Shown one piece after another: positions 7,528 to 16,020 of a stretch of DNA of 60,525 nt (its first letter is position 1; the number at the start of each line of letters is the position of its first letter). A program made the position numbers and the translations under genes. The notes beneath the pieces were generated by a model. That model saw nothing but the letters and a program-made list of their open reading frames with translations, ran no database searches and was not told the DNA's origin. The stretch lies in NCBI GenBank assembly GCA_031266805.1, contig JAISAH010000025.1, positions 1 to 60,525 of the forward strand. Direction: 5' to 3'. Source of the stretch: Gracilibacteraceae bacterium (lineage in GTDB: Bacteria; Bacillota; Desulfitobacteriia; Desulfitobacteriales; Syntrophobotulaceae).

Positions 7528-8691
7528 ATGCCGGATTTTGATGAATTCAGAAAAGAAAGGCGCGAGCCGCGGGAGAGGATTGCCAACCGCGTTTTGCTTG
7601 CCGCTTTTATTCTTTTTTTATGCTTGCCGTCCGCCGGCTATCTGCTCATAGCCGATCAAAGTTTTTCCGAGATAGAAAACCGCTATCTGGCGCAATTTCC
7701 CGCGCTGCGCCCGGCGCGTCTCTGGGACGGATCGCTGGCTCTCTCTTTGGAATCTTATCTGGCTGATCAGTTCCCGGGCCGCTCTTTTTGGGTGCAGGCC
7801 AAGACAACTGCCGACGCCTGTCTGGGGAAAAAGGACATTGGCGGCGCTTATGTCGGTTCGGACGGCCGCCTGTTTGAAAAAAAAGATCTGCCGCCGTCGC
7901 CGCTTTTCCGGGAAAACATCGCTTATATGCTCCAACTGGCGGACGGCAGCGGCATCCCCTGCACTTTTTTGCCGGTCTACAGCGCCGCGGCTCTTTATCC
8001 GGAGTATCTGCCTCCGCGCGCGCCGCTTTTGAATGAACGTCTGCTGGCCTGTGAGCTGCAAGCCGCTCTGCCGCCCGCCGTTACGGTCGTTGATCCTTGG
8101 GCGGAATTGACCGCCGCCCGCGCCGAGGACTTATATTTCCGCACGGATCACCACTGGACGCAAACTGGTGCTTATCACGCCTTTCTGGCGCTGGCGGCGC
8201 AAAAAGGCTGGACGCCTATGGACTGGCGACCGCGCGCTCCGGAGGTCCCGCTTTTTTTCGGCGCCTTGTACGCGCAGGCGCCGCTTCCCTGGCTGCGCGG
8301 CGACCGTTTTTTCCTGTGGGACGACGGAATGGCGGCGGAGGCGGAAATCCGTTTCGCCGATACGGGTGAAACGGCTTCCTCCCCTTATATTTACGATAAT
8401 TTAAGTAAAAAAGATCTGTATACGGTATTTTTAGGCGGCAACCACAGTGAAACGGTCATACGTACTACCGCGGGCTCCGGGCAGCGCCTGCTGATACTGA
8501 AAGATTCCTTCGCTCACGCCTTAGTCCCGTTTCTCCTGCCTTATTATGACGAAATCACCATGATCGATCTGCGTTATTTTCGCTCGTCGCTCAGCGAGCG
8601 TTTGCAAGAGGGAGATTTCACGGAAATCTGCTTTATATACAATATCGCCTGGTTCGCCGCCGACGAGAATTTCCGCCGCGCCGGCGAATAA
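7528..8691 (+). CDS. DHHW-family protein (AlgX/SGNH-like)
   Basis: A 387-residue exported or membrane-anchored protein. Residues about 22-43 are a hydrophobic signal or anchor helix. The motif TDHHWTQTGAYHAF names the DHHW family (PF14286), related to the SGNH-like AlgX/AlgJ proteins that act in polysaccharide O-acetylation. A second family block is LILKDSFAHALVPFL followed by ITMIDLRYF. The GSDGRLF segment near residue 112 is also typical. DHHW genes often sit beside an MBOAT acyltransferase; none is present here. Substrate is unknown. Confidence 0.85.
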   Translation: MPDFDEFRKERREPRERIANRVLLAAFILFLCLPSAGYLLIADQSFSEIENRYLAQFPALRPARLWDGSLALSLESYLADQFPGRSFWVQAKTTADACLGKKDIGGAYVGSDGRLFEKKDLPPSPLFRENIAYMLQLADGSGIPCTFLPVYSAAALYPEYLPPRAPLLNERLLACELQAALPPAVTVVDPWAELTAARAEDLYFRTDHHWTQTGAYHAFLALAAQKGWTPMDWRPRAPEVPLFFGALYAQAPLPWLRGDRFFLWDDGMAAEAEIRFADTGETASSPYIYDNLSKKDLYTVFLGGNHSETVIRTTAGSGQRLLILKDSFAHALVPFLLPYYDEITMIDLRYFRSSLSERLQEGDFTEICFIYNIAWFAADENFRRAGE

Positions 8692-8709
8692 GCCATAAAA
8701 AAATCGCGG

Positions 8710-8738
8710 TTGAAATTCCGGGCGCGGAGCATTATAAT
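8710..8738 (+). promoter_or_regulatory. Sigma-A promoter for the telA-like gene
   Basis: TTGAAA (8710-8715), a 17-bp spacer and TATAAT (8733-8738). It lies 19 nt after the DHHW stop and starts the telA transcript. Confidence 0.75.
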
Positions 8739-8795
8739 AGAATAGACGGAGTGGAAACGGGCGAGTTCAGAAAATATTCAGAAGGGGAGAAATGT

Positions 8796-9932
8796 ATGGA
8801 TTTGGAATTCAAGCCGCAGGGCGACCAAAACGGAGGGGAGATCCAGACGGCGCAGCCGGAACCGGAACCGGAGCAGGAACAAACCTATGACGTCGTGGTC
8901 CAGCGTAAGGTTTTAACGCAGGAATTGGCGAATTCAGCCGAAGTGGGCGCCATCATGGACACAATTGACATCAATAATCAGCAGAGCATCGTTAAATTCG
9001 GCGGCAAAGCGGCGGAGGAGATCGCCAAATGCTCGGACTCGGTCCTAAGCAGCATGAGCATGGACAAGATCAATGACACGGGCAAACTGCTGAGCGCTCT
9101 CGGCGTCATCATGGACAAATTTGACATCAATGAAGTTTCCACCGAGAACAAAGGCTTTTTGCAGAAAATTTTCGGCAACGTGCAAAAACAGCTCGATCAA
9201 TTGCTGGCTAAATATCACACGATGGGGGATGAGGTCGACAAAATCTACATCCAGCTCAAGGAGTACGAAGCGGAAATCGGCGGGGCGAACGGTAAACTCC
9301 AGAATATTTTTAAAGCCAATGTAAATTATTACAACGAACTGATAAAATACATTCTGGCCGGCGAAAAAGCCCTGGAGATGATCGACGTCAAGCTGGCGGA
9401 ACTGCGCGGCGGCTATGCGCAAAATCCCGACAATATGCTGCATATGGAAATAAACAATCTGGAACAGGCGCGCATCATTTTAGAACAGCGCGTTCAGGAT
9501 CTGCGCATCGCGGAAAATGTGGCCATGCAGTCTATACCGATGATCCAAGCCATGCGTTTTGGCAATCTGAACTTGATTCGCAAGATAAACTCCGCGTTTA
9601 TCATCACGCTGCCGGTGTTCAAACAGGCGCTGACCCAAGCCATTTTGCTAAAAAGACAGAAAATTCAGGCAGAAGCGATGCAGGCCCTGGACGAGCGCAC
9701 GAATGAAATGCTGCTGAAAAACGCCCAGAACACGGTCGAACAGACCAAGATGACGGCCCGCATGGCCGGAAGCAGTTCCGTCAAAGTCGAGACGCTAGAG
9801 CAGACCTGGCGCACGATCGTGAACGGGATCGAGGAAACGCGGCGCATTCAGGAAGACGCTTCCGCCAAGCGGGCAGCCGACGCGCAAAAACTCACGGCGT
9901 TAAAGGAAGATTATTTCAACCGCATGGGTTGA
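8796..9932 (+). CDS. Toxic anion resistance protein, TelA family
   Basis: A soluble 378-residue helical protein of the TelA/KlaA family (PF05816), linked in other bacteria to tellurite, antibiotic and envelope stress tolerance. Family blocks seen are GGKAAEEIAKCSDSVL near residue 70, a central helical segment LQNIFKANVNYYNELIKYI, and the C-terminal TWRTIVNGIEETRRIQ. The first 40 residues are acidic and Pro/Gln-rich. The ATG at 8796 follows AAGGGGAG; an ATG at 8751 is less well placed. No TerD or XpaC partner gene is adjacent. The biochemical role is unproven. Confidence 0.88.
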   Translation: MDLEFKPQGDQNGGEIQTAQPEPEPEQEQTYDVVVQRKVLTQELANSAEVGAIMDTIDINNQQSIVKFGGKAAEEIAKCSDSVLSSMSMDKINDTGKLLSALGVIMDKFDINEVSTENKGFLQKIFGNVQKQLDQLLAKYHTMGDEVDKIYIQLKEYEAEIGGANGKLQNIFKANVNYYNELIKYILAGEKALEMIDVKLAELRGGYAQNPDNMLHMEINNLEQARIILEQRVQDLRIAENVAMQSIPMIQAMRFGNLNLIRKINSAFIITLPVFKQALTQAILLKRQKIQAEAMQALDERTNEMLLKNAQNTVEQTKMTARMAGSSSVKVETLEQTWRTIVNGIEETRRIQEDASAKRAADAQKLTALKEDYFNRMG

Positions 9933-9956
9933 GCGAGGGCGCCGGATACGTTTTTC

Positions 9957-10664
9957 ATGAAATCAAATTGGCGTTTTATCGCGATCGTCTCTTTTTATGC
10001 GGCGTTGGTTACTCTGGTTACGATATTGCTCTGGCCATATATTGACCGTTTTAACGACCCGGAGTTCCGCGGCGAGGTCAGCGCCCGAGTGGCTTCTTTC
10101 GGGGTTGGCGGCTGGTTCCTGCTGTTTGGCGTCCAGATATTGCAGATCGTCTTCGCTTTCATCCCCGGCGGGCCGGTGGAGCTGATCGCCGGGATTCTCT
10201 ACGGTGTTCCTGGCGGGTTTTTGCTGTGCGTCACAGGCAGCGTTGCCGGTTCCGCTATTGTTTTTACGCTGGCGCGGCGGCTGGGTTCGCGGTTTGCCGT
10301 CAGTCTGTTCGATCCGGAAAAATCCGGCCGATACGCTTTTTTGCGCGACAGCCGTAAAACCACGCTCATCGTGTTTTTGCTTTTCCTCATTCCGGGGATG
10401 CCAAAAGATATGCTCTCCTATCTGGCCGGTCTCAGCCCCATTAAAATCGGGCGGTTTTTGTTCGTATCCAATTTCGCCCGCGCCCCCGCTATCCTGTCGT
10501 CTGTTATCATCGGCTCGGCTCTGTGGGAGGGCGCGTGGAAAATATCGGTTTTTGTGTTTGCGCTTACGGCGCTGCTCGGCGCGCTGGGGATATTTTATCA
10601 GGAGAAAATCATCGAGACGTGCCGCCGTTTCAGCCGCGCTAAGGATTTGGGGAGAAAAAGATGA
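9957..10664 (+). CDS. TVP38/TMEM64 (DedA-like) membrane protein
   Basis: A 235-residue integral membrane protein with about six hydrophobic segments. The VTT/SNARE-associated domain block is present: FIPGGPVELIAGILYG, then GSVAGSAIVFTLARRLG, and FLIPGMPKDMLSYLAGLS. Relatives are lipid scramblases or flippases for polyprenyl phosphate or phospholipids (DedA, UptA); which lipid is moved here is not known. No strong ribosome site precedes the ATG. The stop overlaps the start of the next gene (ATGA at 10661). Confidence 0.88.
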   Translation: MKSNWRFIAIVSFYAALVTLVTILLWPYIDRFNDPEFRGEVSARVASFGVGGWFLLFGVQILQIVFAFIPGGPVELIAGILYGVPGGFLLCVTGSVAGSAIVFTLARRLGSRFAVSLFDPEKSGRYAFLRDSRKTTLIVFLLFLIPGMPKDMLSYLAGLSPIKIGRFLFVSNFARAPAILSSVIIGSALWEGAWKISVFVFALTALLGALGIFYQEKIIETCRRFSRAKDLGRKR

Positions 10665-11446
10665 CGGATCCGATTGAGTCTCAGATGCTCGAACTGGTCT
10701 GGCAGGAAACAAAACTGCGCCGAAACAGGCGAAAGAAAAATGCTTTGGCCGCTCTGCGCGATAAGGTCGAGGGCGTCATTCCCCCGCGGCTGATCCGGGT
10801 GCTGGAGGAAGCTTTTTTTACCGCTTTTCAGTTTGTGTTCTGCCAAGGCGCCGGCGTGATCGAGCTGACTTTCGATAAGAAAAAATTGCGCCCGAGCGGC
10901 GCGCGGCCGGATTTGGCGCGGCTGGAGCGGCGGATAAAGGGCGGCGCCTTCGCCAATACCGCGCTGGCGACAATAGAAGGAGGCGGTCTGGGTCTGGTAG
11001 GCTGGGGATTGCCGGACATTCCGCTTTTTTTGGCCATGCTGCTGAAAAATACTTATGAGATCGCTTTGCGGCACGGATTTTCTTATGAGGGCAAAGGGGA
11101 GAGGATTTTTATCCTGACGGTGCTGCGCGCGGCGCTCGTCCCGGCCGAAAGCCCGGAAGGCCCGGATCAGGCGGACGATGTGGCGGAACGCCTGGACATG
11201 GGTCTCGCTTTATATGAAAACGAGACGGAAACGATGCGGCAGACGTCTCAGGCCTTGGCGCGGGCGATGCTGGTCGGCAAATTTATCCAGGGCTATCCCG
11301 TCGTAGGCGTCGCCGGCGGCTGGGTCAACAATGCCGTCATGCGAAAGGTCAGCGATTACGCGGTCATAAAATACAGGAAACGCTTTTTGCGGCGGCTGGG
11401 CCGGCAGAACGCCGGCCCTGTGATTTCAGAGAATGGAGATGAATGA
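10661..11446 (+). CDS. EcsC family protein
   Basis: A 261-residue protein with the EcsC domain (PF12787): FQFVFCQGAGVIEL, the glycine-rich segment LATIEGGGLGLVGWGLPDIPLF, and KFIQGYPVVGVAGGWVNNAVM. EcsC in Bacillus accompanies the EcsAB ABC transporter, but many bacteria hold EcsC-like proteins alone and their role is unknown. Translation is coupled to the membrane protein upstream by a 4-nt overlap, which suggests a shared role at the membrane. Confidence 0.85.
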   Translation: MTDPIESQMLELVWQETKLRRNRRKKNALAALRDKVEGVIPPRLIRVLEEAFFTAFQFVFCQGAGVIELTFDKKKLRPSGARPDLARLERRIKGGAFANTALATIEGGGLGLVGWGLPDIPLFLAMLLKNTYEIALRHGFSYEGKGERIFILTVLRAALVPAESPEGPDQADDVAERLDMGLALYENETETMRQTSQALARAMLVGKFIQGYPVVGVAGGWVNNAVMRKVSDYAVIKYRKRFLRRLGRQNAGPVISENGDE

Positions 11447-11447
11447 T

Positions 11448-12374
11448 ATGAAATACCTCATTATCGGCGCCGGCGGCACGGGGGGCTCTCTGGCCGCTTA
11501 TCTCGCTCAGGGCGGCCATGACGTGACTCTGATCGCCAGAGGCCGGCATCTGGAAGCTTTGCGCGCGGGCGGTTTGCGTATGGAAACTCCGCACCGGGGC
11601 GACTTCACTTTGCCGCTGCCGGCTTTTGCCATGGACGGCTATGAGGGCAGTCCGGATGTGATTTTGCAATGCGTCAAAGGCTATTCCGTTGCCTCCACCA
11701 TACCCTTTATCCGGCGCGTCGCCCGCGCGGATACCGCGATCATCCCCATTTTGAATATTTTCGGCGTCGGCGGGCGTATGCAGGCCGAACTGCCCGGTCT
11801 CTTCGTCCTCGACGGCTGTATGTACGTCACGGCCAGCATCAAAGAACCGGGAATCGTGCAGATGCATGATAAACTCATGCGTGTGGTTTTCGGGCCCCGG
11901 CGGCCCGAGGAATTCCGCCCGGTTTTGACCGCTATTGCCGACGATATGAAAAACTGCGGTATCGCCGCCGTTCTGTCGGATAATATCCGCCGCGACACGA
12001 TGCGCAAGTTTTCGTTTATTTCCGCTCTCGCCTCCTGCGGCTTGTTTTACGACGCGCCGGCCGCGGCGGTGCGCGCCGGAGAGCAAAGAGAGATGTTCAG
12101 CGGGCTCGTGCGGGAGATGGCGGCTGTCGCCGCCGCAATGGATATCCCCTTGCCGGAGGATATTCTGGCGATCAACCTGAAGGTGCTGGAAGGCCTGCCG
12201 CCGGATATGCTGACTTCGCTGCAGCGGGATGTGGCCCAGGATCATCCTTCCGAAATAGACGGGCTGGTCTTTGAGCCGCTGCGCATGGGCGCGGCCGCCG
12301 GCGTCCCCATGCCGCTCTACGCTGAAATCGCGGCTAAATTCGGCTTTGCGCCGGAAGGGACTGTCGATAAATAA
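11448..12374 (+). CDS. Ketopantoate reductase family (PanE/ApbA) oxidoreductase
   Basis: A 308-residue NADP(H)-dependent 2-hydroxyacid dehydrogenase-like enzyme. The N-terminus MKYLIIGAGGTGGSLAAYLAQ is a Rossmann GxGGxG motif, and the ApbA N- and C-terminal domains are both full length. The Lys in CVKGYS fits the usual active-site position. The segment RRDTMRKFSF replaces the more common WxKL/F, so the substrate may not be ketopantoate. Start at 11448 follows GGAG. No other pantothenate gene is near. The stop is one base from the stop of the convergent TPR gene. Confidence 0.85.
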   Translation: MKYLIIGAGGTGGSLAAYLAQGGHDVTLIARGRHLEALRAGGLRMETPHRGDFTLPLPAFAMDGYEGSPDVILQCVKGYSVASTIPFIRRVARADTAIIPILNIFGVGGRMQAELPGLFVLDGCMYVTASIKEPGIVQMHDKLMRVVFGPRRPEEFRPVLTAIADDMKNCGIAAVLSDNIRRDTMRKFSFISALASCGLFYDAPAAAVRAGEQREMFSGLVREMAAVAAAMDIPLPEDILAINLKVLEGLPPDMLTSLQRDVAQDHPSEIDGLVFEPLRMGAAAGVPMPLYAEIAAKFGFAPEGTVDK

Positions 12375-12375
12375 A

Positions 12376-13521
12376 CTACATCGGCCACAGTCTGTTGGCC
12401 GCTATCGGCGCGGACAGCCATTTCCGGGTCACAAGGATCTTTTGGCAGGTTTTGAGCAGATAACAGGTGGCCTCGTCATGGTCGCCAAGAGCGTACGCGC
12501 GCTCCAGATAGCCGGCGGCTTCTTCCTCCCGGTCAAGATAATAGTAGGCGTAGCCCACGCGAAAATGCCACAGCGCGTCATTCTCCCCGGCGGCTTTAAG
12601 CGGCAGCAGCGCCGCCAGAGCGTCGCCGTAGCGATCCAGATTATTCAGCGCCCGGCCGTACAGGCTGGTGAGCGCGTAACCGCGGCGGGCCGGCGGTATT
12701 TGTTCGATGGTTTGCGTTATTCTCTCATGCGCGTTGTAGAGGTGCAGAAGATGCAGGCGGCCCAGCAGATCGGGCGTATCGGGGCCGGCCAGCGGCAAGA
12801 TGGGGCTGCCCTCTTTGAAATCGGCGCAAAAAAACAGATGCGGCCATTGCGTCAGGACGACCGCCGCCCGGGGCCAAAAAGTCTCGGCGTCGTACAGGAG
12901 CAAATCGATATAAGCGCATTTGCCGCCGCTGGCCCCGCCGAGCAAGACGCCCGTTTCGCTCCCGTTTTCTTCGCCCAGCGCCTCCTCTGCCAGCGCGGCG
13001 GCGACGGCCTCCCGTTCAGCCTCTACCGCTTCTTCCGCCGCGTCAGGGTCATGAAAGTAAAATATAAAGAGAGGCCGGGCCCCGAAGCGGCTAATCGCGG
13101 CAAAATACGCGCCGGCGCTGTAATCCGTGATCAAACCGCCGCATTTGGACGAGCCGCGGTAGATATCTCTCCGCGGTTCGACGTCCTCAGGCGTTCGGCT
13201 GTAGTGGAAAATCCGGTCGGCGCTCTCACGCTCACCCGGACTTATTTTCCATTTATTGGTTAGCTCCGCCGGCTGACCGGCGGTGATATATCGGAGCAAA
13301 AAGAAAAGGAATTCATCTTCGCTTGCGGCAAAGGTTATTGTAAAATCACCGCTGACGCGAAAGCTGAAGTCTTTGCTGATGAGGTCCGTTCCCCGGGCGA
13401 TGAAAGCCGCGTCCGCCGGCGTCCGGTTTTCAGTGTTTTGCGCCAGATCAGCCAGCAAGGCTTCGTTTTGAGCGAACCATTGCCAGAAAGCCGCCGTTCT
13501 CCGCGCGAAATCCAAGTCCAC
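12376..13521 (-). CDS. Tetratricopeptide-repeat protein of unknown function
   Basis: A 381-residue soluble, acidic protein. The N-terminal 200 residues are not a domain I recognise; they contain Trp/Phe-rich stretches such as FWQWFAQNEALL. The C-terminal third has TPR-like helical pairs, e.g. GRALNNLDRYGDALAALLPL and FRVGYAYYYLDREEEAAGYLERAYAL. Start is GTG at 13521 behind GAGGAAGG. It is alone on the minus strand and convergent with the PanE-like gene. Similar proteins are often found as orphan hypotheticals in gut Clostridia. Confidence 0.75.
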   Translation of the reverse strand: MDLDFARRTAAFWQWFAQNEALLADLAQNTENRTPADAAFIARGTDLISKDFSFRVSGDFTITFAASEDEFLFFLLRYITAGQPAELTNKWKISPGERESADRIFHYSRTPEDVEPRRDIYRGSSKCGGLITDYSAGAYFAAISRFGARPLFIFYFHDPDAAEEAVEAEREAVAAALAEEALGEENGSETGVLLGGASGGKCAYIDLLLYDAETFWPRAAVVLTQWPHLFFCADFKEGSPILPLAGPDTPDLLGRLHLLHLYNAHERITQTIEQIPPARRGYALTSLYGRALNNLDRYGDALAALLPLKAAGENDALWHFRVGYAYYYLDREEEAAGYLERAYALGDHDEATCYLLKTCQKILVTRKWLSAPIAANRLWPM

Positions 13522-13671
13522 GATAACTTACATCCTTCCTCAGAGCTTGCCGCAAACAAACAGCCGCGCGGAGCGGCGGCAGGCTTCCGCGGACGGATAT
13601 ATGCTTTAATCTACCATATCGGCGGGGAAAAAGCAAATTCCACTCTCTTTCGCGAGACGCAAGTTATAATA

Positions 13672-15021
13672 ATGTATAAGATAAAACAAAATAATAAACC
13701 GTTTTCCGTTTCCTTCGCTCCTCCGGTCCTGGAGGCGCTGCGCCTCTTGGAAACAGGCGGCGGCGAAGCCTGGGTGGTCGGCGGCGCGGTGCGCGATCTT
13801 TTATGCGGCCGTAAACCTAAAGATTGGGATATCGCTACTTCCGTCACGCCGGAGAGGACGCGGGCGATTTTTGCCGGTTGGCGCGTATTGGATACGGGCG
13901 TCCGTCACGGCACTCTGACCGTGATCATCCGCGGCTGCCCGATTGAGGTGACCATCTATCGACTGCCCGGAGACGCGGCGGCGAGAGCGGGAGCGGCGAG
14001 CATTGAGGATGATTTGGCCGCCAGGGATTTTACTATGAACGCGATAGCTTATCACCCGGAGCGGGGGATTTTAGACCCGCGGGGCGGGCACTCTGATTTG
14101 CGGGCGGGGATTATCCGCGCCGTCGGCGATCCCGCCGCCCGTTTTCAGGAGGACGCCTTGCGGGTGCTGCGCGCTTTGCGCCTCGCTTCGCTTTTCGGTT
14201 ATCGTCTGGCGCCGGAGACCGCGGCGGTCATGCGGCGCTGGGGACCGCGTCTCAGCCGGGTGGCGCCGGAGAGAGTCTGGCGGGAATTCCGTCTTTTGCT
14301 GTGCGGGGCGCAGGCGCCGGAAATTTTACGCCGCTGGCCGGATATTATCGGCGTTTTCCTGCCGGAAATGCTGCCGATGGTCGCCTTTGACCAGCACAGC
14401 CCCTACCATATTTTTGACGTCTATGAGCATACTCTGCAAGCGATCGCGCATTTGCCGCCCGCCCCGGATCTGCGGCTGGCGATGTTTTTTCATGATATCG
14501 GCAAACCGGCTTCTTTTTTCCAGGACGCGGCCGGCGTCGGTCATTTTTACGGCCATCCCCGCCTGAGCGCCGATATAGCCGCCAAAGCGCTGAAACGCCT
14601 GCGCTCGTCGCGGGCGGAACGGGTAAAGATCTGCGCTTTGGTTCGCTGGCATGATTTGGATATCTCTTGCCGCGCGAACGTGATCAGACGCTGGCTGCGC
14701 AAGCTAGGCCCGGAAATCTTCTTTTCGCTTTTAAAGATAAAGCGGGCGGACAATCTGGCCCATCATCCCGATCATATCCGCCCCGGCGCGACGGATAAGA
14801 TAATCCAGACTGCCAGGAAAATTCTGGATGAAGGTGACTGTTACCGGTTGGCGGATCTGAAAATAAACGGGCGGGATCTCTTGGAATTGGGGATCCCTGA
14901 AAGCCGAGACATAGGACGTATATTGGCCGCGCTGCTGCAGGCGGTCGTCGCCGGGCGCTGCGCTAACGAGAAGCAAGCGCTCCTGCTTTTGGCGGCGGAC
15001 GAGGCGCGAAAGCTTAAATGA
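13672..15021 (+). CDS. cca: CCA tRNA nucleotidyltransferase / polyA polymerase family
   Basis: Adds or repairs the 3' CCA end of tRNA. The 449-residue protein has the nucleotidyltransferase motif VVGGAVRDLLCGRKPKDWDIAT (acidic pair DWD), the RHGT and DLAARDFTMNAIAY blocks, and a C-terminal HD domain with FFHDIGK and VRWHDLD. Presence of the HD domain places it in the class II group of longer bacterial enzymes. The start at 13672 gives a normal N-terminus; a longer frame starting at 13438 runs through non-coding sequence opposite the TPR gene. A TATAAT stretch lies immediately before the ATG, so the true 5' end or start could be slightly downstream. Confidence 0.93.
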   Translation: MYKIKQNNKPFSVSFAPPVLEALRLLETGGGEAWVVGGAVRDLLCGRKPKDWDIATSVTPERTRAIFAGWRVLDTGVRHGTLTVIIRGCPIEVTIYRLPGDAAARAGAASIEDDLAARDFTMNAIAYHPERGILDPRGGHSDLRAGIIRAVGDPAARFQEDALRVLRALRLASLFGYRLAPETAAVMRRWGPRLSRVAPERVWREFRLLLCGAQAPEILRRWPDIIGVFLPEMLPMVAFDQHSPYHIFDVYEHTLQAIAHLPPAPDLRLAMFFHDIGKPASFFQDAAGVGHFYGHPRLSADIAAKALKRLRSSRAERVKICALVRWHDLDISCRANVIRRWLRKLGPEIFFSLLKIKRADNLAHHPDHIRPGATDKIIQTARKILDEGDCYRLADLKINGRDLLELGIPESRDIGRILAALLQAVVAGRCANEKQALLLLAADEARKLK

Positions 15022-15080
15022 AGGGTTTTGGCCGCCATCGTCGAAAATCACAGTGATTATTTATCAGGAAGGATGTTTTT

Positions 15081-15629
15081 ATGCTGCAAATTATGTACAA
15101 GAGAAGAAGCGTTCGTCAATACACAGCCGAACCGGTCACGCCCGAGCAGACCAGACAGATACTGGCCGCGGCTCTATTGGCCCCGACTGGGCATAATAAA
15201 AAACCCTGCCGCTTTATTGCCGTAAACGACAGGGAACTGCTGGACAAATTGGCCGCCGCCAAGGAATACGGCGCTGATTTTTTGCGTCAGGCGCCTTTGG
15301 CGGTCGTGGTGACGGCTGACGGATCTCTGTCGGATATCTGGATGGAGGACGCCGCTATAGCGGCGGCTTATATGCAACTGGCGGCGGAAGCGCTCGGGCT
15401 GAACTCCTGCTGGAGCCAAATCTGGCGCCGGCCGCGCCGGGGGGAGGGCGAGGGGACGCAATGGGCGGAGGATTATTTGCGGGAGATGTTCGCTCTGGCG
15501 CCGCAAGTCCATGTCCTAGCCATCGTCGCCGTCGGTCACGGCGCCAGAGTCGGGCGGGCCCGGAAAGAAGATGATCTGCCTTGGGAAAACGTGAGTTATA
15601 ACCTGCAGTCCTCCGGCGGAGCGGAATGA
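15081..15629 (+). CDS. Nitroreductase family protein
   Basis: A 182-residue FMN-dependent oxidoreductase. The N-terminus RRSVRQYTAEPV and the segment ALLAPTGHNKKPCRFIAV are family FMN-binding blocks, and AAAYMQLAAEALGLNSCW is the second conserved core. The C-terminal EDDLPWENVSYN is typical of the small nitroreductases of anaerobes. Substrate is unknown. hypA starts 6 nt after its stop, so they are probably co-transcribed. Confidence 0.88.
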   Translation: MLQIMYKRRSVRQYTAEPVTPEQTRQILAAALLAPTGHNKKPCRFIAVNDRELLDKLAAAKEYGADFLRQAPLAVVVTADGSLSDIWMEDAAIAAAYMQLAAEALGLNSCWSQIWRRPRRGEGEGTQWAEDYLREMFALAPQVHVLAIVAVGHGARVGRARKEDDLPWENVSYNLQSSGGAE

Positions 15630-15635
15630 TTTTTC

Positions 15636-15980
15636 ATGCACGAGTATCCTGTGACGCGGGAGTTTATAAATATCGCCGCGCGAAAAGCCCGTGAGGCAAA
15701 CGCGCGCCGCGTGACCCGCATTTGCCTGGTAGTGGGGGAGCAATCCGGGTTCGCGCCCGAGTCCCTGCAAATGTATTTTGAAATGATTGCCGAGGGCACG
15801 GTCTGTGAAAACGCCGAGCTGGAGATAACTACAGTCAAAACGCAATGGTACTGTCCGCGCTGCGACGCGCCTTACGCGCGCCGCCCGCTTTCTTTCGCCT
15901 GTCCGCGCTGCGGGCGGGACGGCGAGCCCACGTCCGTCGGCGGAGAGTTTTATGTGGATCGCATCGAGGTGGCCGAGTAG
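15636..15980 (+). CDS. hypA: Hydrogenase/urease nickel chaperone HypA
   Basis: Delivers nickel to [NiFe] hydrogenase during maturation. The 114-residue protein begins with the MHE nickel-binding N-terminus (MHEYPVTRE) and has the zinc site formed by two CxxC pairs, YCPRCDAPY and FACPRCGRD. Length is standard. No hydrogenase structural gene is in the window; hypF is about 19 kb away at 35383, so the maturation genes are scattered. Confidence 0.93.
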   Translation: MHEYPVTREFINIAARKAREANARRVTRICLVVGEQSGFAPESLQMYFEMIAEGTVCENAELEITTVKTQWYCPRCDAPYARRPLSFACPRCGRDGEPTSVGGEFYVDRIEVAE

Positions 15981-15983
15981 TAA

Positions 15984-16020
15984 ACGCCGGCGGGCAATGA
16001 TCAGCTGTCAGCGCCGGCGT
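15984..16020. terminator. Hairpin between convergent hypA and DUF4349 genes
   Basis: Arms ACGCCGGCG (15984-15992) and CGCCGGCGT (16012-16020) are perfect 9-bp complements with a 19-nt loop. The hairpin sits after the hypA stop and covers the last codons of the facing gene. There is no T-tract, so a role in termination is only possible. Confidence 0.3.

Noticed and set aside
13438-13671. N-terminal extension of the CCA transferase
   Set aside because: It overlaps the start of the TPR gene on the other strand and has no family similarity.
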